Shown piece by piece: positions 59,368 through 64,000 of a stretch of 64,000 nucleotides of DNA. The DNA comes from Thelonectria olida (Eukaryota > Ascomycota > Sordariomycetes > Hypocreales > Nectriaceae). Under the pieces are notes generated by a model. That model made no database searches, was not told where the DNA came from, and worked only from the letters and a program-made list of their open reading frames with translations. The stretch spans positions 124,001 to 188,000 of the forward strand of contig JAGPYM010000025.1 in assembly GCA_020736575.1 (NCBI GenBank), read 5' to 3'. Position 1 is the first letter of the stretch. Every line of letters starts with the position of its first letter. A program made the translations under genes and the position numbers.

Positions 59368-59627
59368 CCCTACCCCTCTCGGACAACTTCAAGTGAAAAC
59401 GCCCAGGTTAATGCTGAAATTTCCCTTGTAGCTCTGGGGCAAAAACGATGTCCGGACTAAGGCGCCCGCGAGAGAAAACTACTCGGAATGCCTTAAAAAG
59501 GTCCGCTACGTTGGTAACTTCGAGCTAGCTATGAAGGAGCAGGTTATCTGCGGTCGGACAGTTCTGAAGGCCATGGAAGCAGCCCAATCGGCGGCTCAGC
59601 TCTACTATCGACAAGTGGCTCAGGACA
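59368..59627. other. short eroded coding-like stretch
   Basis: On the plus strand an open frame around 59430-59665 reads ENYSECLKKVRYVGN..CGRTVLKAMEAAQSAAQLYYRQ and ends at TAA. It looks coding but has no start or known family. Confidence 0.3.
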
Positions 59628-60253
59628 ATGCTCGAACAGCAGTCACCGCGAGAATCGAGGGCTAAAAGCAAAGTACAGAAGAGAGGAGACACATTTCTGA
59701 GCGATATTTCAGCCAGACTCTCGTCGACATCAAGCGATCAATATTTTGCGCTCTTCCACGAGTGCATTCTCAGTCTGATATATTCCGAGGATAGAGAAAG
59801 CTTTCCGGCGGATCATCTGGGCAACCAGATATTCAACGGCCTCAGTGTAGCCAGAGCGATTGACGGCGAGCCCAGGTCATTCAGCGGATTCCATGACAAG
59901 TTGGCATATCTGCTGAAGAGCGCTCTGGAGGAGTGACCCGGACAGTCTATCCTGGAGACCTCGAAGTTAACACGGCAAACCATACTGGGGCTGTCTTTGA
60001 TCAAGATTGGAAGTCGCCTCTCGTCAACAGCAGACAAATGGCCTTCCACGTGCCGATAGATCATGACGGAACCCAGACATATCGACGAATCACACCAACA
60101 CGATCTGGTGAGTTGGACAAGCAAAGGCTGCAGCGTCGATTGAACACCGGGATGCTAGGCTTTTTACAGCTCAAGGATGCAGATTTAGCGAACATTAACA
60201 AGGTGACCATCACCTTCAAGTGCGAGGTCGTCTTTCGGAACCCAACTGCCTAG
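59628..60253 (+). CDS. hypothetical coding fragments in two overlapping frames
   Basis: Two plus-strand frames, 59628..59936 and 59933..60253, overlap by four bases at a GTGA/TGAC junction. The first reads FLSDISARL and YFALFHECILSLIYSEDRESF. The second reads FHVPIDHDGTQTYRRITPTR and VTITFKCEVVFRNP, with the look of a beta-rich domain. They may be one gene with a frame slip, or exons of a gene whose splice sites I could not place. No family recognised. Confidence 0.3.
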
Positions 60254-60968
60254 ACTCAAACTAGAGCATTCCTTGTTTTGTGAACGAAGCCTGATCTGCT
60301 ACCGATTTGGTCAAAAGTGAGAGACGAGGCAGAGGTAGTCGAATGCCCATCGGATAGAGCGGACCGTTTCAGTAGCACCTCTTTTCTCGATTGGATTATC
60401 GGCCCCGTTTCTCGTCAGGTTAGAGGCCCTCTTGAAGTGAGAATCTAACTCTGGAGGCACCTCTTCTGACAGTTACCACAAGGCTACGGAGCGAATTTAG
60501 GCATGCAACATCACAGCCTAGCTCGCCGACTGCGAAGAACGAAGAAACGATACGGTGCTCCAAGCACTCGGATTATCACACCACCTGCCCGCAATCACGT
60601 GCCAAATCTGCTATCGCTGATTTTCCCCAACAAGATTCAATCAATGCCCACTCAACTCATTGTTTCTCGGACAGGGGGGCCAACCTGGTGGTCAGATCAA
60701 AGATGAGCCGACGCTATGACCCATCCACTCGGATGAGGGCCTGATGATATCGTCTTATGTAAACATGCTGGTTGATCAACCAAACCCCGCTTTACTGGGA
60801 AAAGTCGCTCTCGAGTTTGATTAGCAGCTCGGGCGGTGAGAAGGGTCATTCGGAACGTCTCGAACCACCTCTGACGGAGAAGTATTTGTGTCCCAGACTG
60901 TATCTTGAACCTGCTTGTTGTTCCCCCCTAGGCTTCCTGCACGTAAGGATACATCCCGTTCTGACACC
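60254..60968. other. intergenic region upstream of SVF1
   Basis: About 700 bp with no gene; includes the SVF1 promoter. No clear stress-response element could be assigned. Confidence 0.45.
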
Positions 60969-62328
60969 ATGTTCAACTGGGCCAAGCAGCAGTAAGAGAC
61001 CCCATTCCCTTCTTCTTGACTGTTCACGTTTGTCTGTTCAGACAGCTGATGGTGTGATCGCCTCCCTCCAGGCTGGCAAACGTTGCCGGCACACAAGAGC
61101 CCATCTATGGGCCAGAGGCCGTTCATTCCGTGGCTCTGGAGGCTGAGAAGACACCATACACTCTGCTCGGGAAAGACGAGCATGTTTGGCGGGCTCTCGA
61201 GACCACCTCACTCGAGACTCAAGTGTTTTACTTTTTCGCCGACAATGGATACATTGCCTTTGTCGAAGTCATCTACAGCAACATTGCGTATGTATACTCT
61301 ACACTTCCTCAATCCACCATAGAAGCTCTTACTAACCGGCCTTGACCCTGAAGCGGTCTTCGGACTACCTGTCAGCTCACTTGCAAGGTCTTTTACCCTG
61401 ACCCAGCTCGTCCCCACTTGTGGTCATCAACTCCCCTCGAAAATGTCGAACTCAGTGACGACATGACCTGCTTTTATGCTGATGACTGTGCCGTTGAGCT
61501 CTCTGATGATGGTGAATTCTACACGATTAAGAGTATAAATGATGAACGGGCCATCATCAACCTCAAGGTCTCGCGTGTCTCGCCAGCGCTTCATGTCGGG
61601 ACCTCGGGCACGACGTACTTTGGCACCGACATTGAGAACCCCTGGGGAACGATGCGACATGCATTCTGGCCTCGATGTGTTTCTGAAGGTACTATTAATG
61701 TCGAAGGCGAGGTTGTCGAGTTCACGGGAAAGGCAGTGTTCATCCACGCTCTGCAAGGCATGAAGCCGCATCATGCCGCTTCAACATGGAACTTTGTCAA
61801 CTTTCAGGGCCCCAACTACGCCGCCATCATGATGGAATTCACCACACCACCTTCATATGGCACAACCACCGTCAACGTGGGGTGCATTGTCAAGAACAAC
61901 GAAGTCGTCATTGCTGGGTGTAACAATACGGCTACCCACACTGCCGTCAAGGACGATTCTGAGAATGCCTGGCCCGAGCCAACTGAGGTGAAATACACCT
62001 GGTCAGGAACGAATAAGGATGGAAAGTCTGTCGAGGCATTGATCGAGGGTCCCCTGGGCGAACGCGCCGACCGCATCGACATCATGGCCGAAGTCCCCGG
62101 TTTCGTCAGAACGATCATCGCCGGAGCGGCTGGTACCAGGCCCTACATCTACCAGGTTCGTCACAATAATCTGTGGAAAAGAGGATGGCCAAGTCTTCCT
62201 ATACTAACACACCCCAGTACTACCCCAAGAAGCTTTCCCTGAAACTCAAGATTGGTGACCAAGAGATCACTGAAGAGGGTCATCTGTGGACCGAGGCAAC
62301 CTTCATCTCGGACCCCGGTTCGTCCTAG
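60969..62328 (+). CDS. svf1: Svf1-family survival factor (lipocalin-like)
   Basis: Exons 60969..60991, 61072..61287, 61354..62155 and 62218..62328, 383 aa, full family length. Introns of 80, 66 and 62 nt have canonical ends and TACTAAC-type branches in the last two; every join restores the family order. Landmarks are [93 protein letters not shown] [14 protein letters not shown], and [21 protein letters not shown]. In yeast, Svf1 promotes survival under oxidative and cold stress and has been linked to ceramide movement between ER and Golgi. The first exon encodes the amphipathic N-terminal helix used for membrane contact. No signal peptide. Everything looks intact. Whether it is the only copy or a paralogue cannot be seen from this window. 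Confidence 0.93.
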
Positions 62329-62758
62329 ATGTGACGCCTAGCAGTCGCAGGATGTAATACCAAGTCGTACACGAGGGTGAGCGGGAGTCTCGCTATTGGG
62401 AGGTTGAACGTCTTTTTCGGGCGAGGGCCAAATAATTATTTAAATACATTCTAGTAATTGTTTTATAATACCGTTATTATTTGAGCAGACTCAATCACAA
62501 TAGATACTTTCCTGAATTATGATTTCGCTATGAACTGAGCTGGACTGGCTTTGAAAGACTCATGATAATCTCTCACGCCCTAAGATTGTCACGACACGAG
62601 CAAAGGAGCGTTATACATGCGAACGAAAACCAACTACATGAATAAAACCGATTGATGCTATGCTTGGCAACTAGAAATATGAAAGTCAACCTTGAGCTGT
62701 GCAAAAGGGCTTCAGCAGCGAGGTTAGCATTCCAACCGAAGCAGATGATGTCGATCCG
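62329..62758. terminator. 3' spacer between convergent SVF1 and D123-like genes
   Basis: 430 bp between the two stop codons, AT-rich at 62430-62530, holding both polyadenylation regions. AATAAAA occurs at 62640 on the plus strand. No other feature. Confidence 0.4.
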
Positions 62759-63699
62759 TTACACAGCGACTCGAAATTGCACCACTTCAGATTCCTCCCC
62801 GTACAGCAAAGCGCGATCTTCGACCCACTGGAAGAGACACGAGCCGCACGCGCTCCTCACACCAAAAGTATTTAGCTCAATCAATTCGCCACGGTCTGTC
62901 TCTTCGTCGTAGAGTACGTCGAATGTGAAGCCCTGGATCCGGAGACGGTCATCGTTCTCGTTGGATCCGAGGTCCTGGAAATCGCCGATGATCTTGGTGT
63001 GCACTGCCTCGATATGATGCAGCACCCGTCGTGCGATTGCCTCTCTCTCGTGTGAATCCTTTCCCGCAAACATCCAAGGTTTGTGCCATTTGTATTGACT
63101 GACTGCTGTGATGCGCAACGAGTCGGGCGCACAGAAGACTCGATACTCGTTCTCAGTCCTCATCCTTGAGTCGAAAGGTAGAAAAAACATGGCCATTTCC
63201 TGGGCATCGTGATTGAGCATATTGTTGAAGGTGTTCGTGGCTCTTGTAGATGTGGTAAGACGGAGAATAATGTCGTCAATGGAGTGCAGCGACATCTGCC
63301 CTGGAATCGTCTGAGTGCCGTCTTTCGGTGAGCACGCTCCGAGGCGCGTGAAAAGACCTTCTTGTGAGAATTTCAGTCTTTCGAACGCCGGATAGACACT
63401 GTCGCGGAGATCTTCTTCATAGACTCGATTCATAACGCGCGTGTGAATCGAGGCGCCTGCGGCCTCCACGAGTAGGCGCACCTGTGCGCGCTTCAAGGAG
63501 CGACTTGTAGAGCTGCGGGCGGAAGACCTCGTGTCCGCATGATCAACGGGAGCCATCTGTCGAAGGACGTTGGTATTTCGGTTGGTATGGGAAGATCTGG
63601 CGCCTCAGCTGCCTTGTGGAATGCTGTGTTGAAATTTGTAGGCACGCCCGTGTCGAGATCCCGGCGTACATCTTCGAAGTCGACTATGTGGAGATTCAT
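62759..63699 (-). pseudogene. D123/Cdc123-like ATP-grasp protein with probable frameshift
   Basis: The main frame (63556 down to 62759) carries EMAMFFLPF, EYRVFC, ITAVSQYKWHKPWMFAG, GFTFDVLYDEE and LIELNTFGVRSACGSCLFQW, up to LYGEESEVVQFRVAV. This layout, strand-E-RVF then ISQ then D-x-E metal-binding acids then EL/VN, matches the D123 ATP-grasp fold as I recall it. Cdc123 itself helps assemble eIF2; the variant with KPW.FAG and CGSCLFQW looks like a distinct fungal branch. The N-terminal frame (from ATG 63699: MNLHIVDFEDVRRDL, SFDRWLPLI) is one base out of phase and stops at 63493. No intron of normal size joins them, so a one-base loss between 63493 and 63556 is likely. Confidence 0.65.
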
Positions 63700-64000
63700 T
63701 TTCTTGTCACTTTTGAAGAATCCCGTGAAGCAAACTGATTGTTCTCGGCTGGTGAAGGAAGCGCCTTTGAACGATGATAAAACAAGGTGGCTCGAATTGT
63801 GATGAGGCTGAGATGCGGATGACCAGGTCCGTGGGATCGTGAGATGAGTCAGACGGTGTAGAGTGATTACTCAAACGCGCTTTCTGCACTTTATTTCGCT
63901 GCTCATTGGAATCATAATTGAATCAAGTTTTCGAAACAAGGGTTGACTACAACACTTAAAAGAGCCATCAGTGTCTGGCCGTTATTATACTTCTCCCGCT
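63700..64000. other. upstream region of the D123-like gene
   Basis: About 300 bp to the window end. Contains no supported gene. Confidence 0.4.

Overview
The window is nuclear DNA from a filamentous ascomycete fungus (Pezizomycotina). The evidence is: short spliceosomal introns (about 44-93 nt) with GT..AG ends and CTAAC/CTGAC-type branch points; several Zn(II)2Cys6 regulators; extremely AT-rich tracts and TAG-riddled transposon relics that look like repeat-induced point mutation (RIP); and families typical of such genomes (Svf1, PAT-type Na+/K+ ATPase, LysM, EthD, GMC). A Sordariomycete, perhaps Hypocreales, is a guess from protein flavour only. Genes are sparse. Roughly half the window is gene-free or holds decayed sequence, as in an accessory or subtelomere-like region.

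Layout. 1-940 is AT-rich desert. 942-4574 holds two divergent AIG1/GIMAP-like P-loop GTPases: one ends in a hydrophobic, membrane-prone segment, the other in two tandem WW domains. At 7166-8536 there is an intronless alpha-amylase of Streptomyces type, the best horizontal-transfer candidate. 10.5-17.8 kb holds two orphan genes, an ankyrin relic, repeats and a RIP-damaged Crypton-like tyrosine-recombinase element. 18083-22173 holds a peroxisomal flavin oxidase divergent from a Zn2Cys6 regulator. 23677-26999 is a PAT-type Na+/K+ ATPase broken by one missing C. 27.7-32.2 kb holds a secreted carboxylesterase and a secreted EthD-domain protein. 34.9 kb has a small secreted cysteine-rich protein with a frame slip. 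36.5-41.8 kb has a second Zn2Cys6 regulator, an NmrA-like reductase and a small membrane protein. 42571-44367 encodes a five-exon secreted protein. 48006-49441 encodes a mitochondrial copper nitrite reductase with all copper ligands. 51.5-55.2 kb has two orphan proteins and a LINE fragment. 55.4-59.4 kb is a graveyard of truncated regulators, a LysM protein and a GMC oxidoreductase. 60969-62328 is a complete SVF1 homologue, convergent with a D123-like ATP-grasp gene that has a probable frameshift.

No large biosynthetic cluster or CRISPR-like system is present. Working relationships that can be argued from layout are the divergent GTPase pair and the oxidase/regulator pair. Most of the other genes look independent. 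Exon joins were read by eye from splice signals and protein continuity, so their exact ends are inferences. Statements about family resemblance come from memory of motifs, not from a search.
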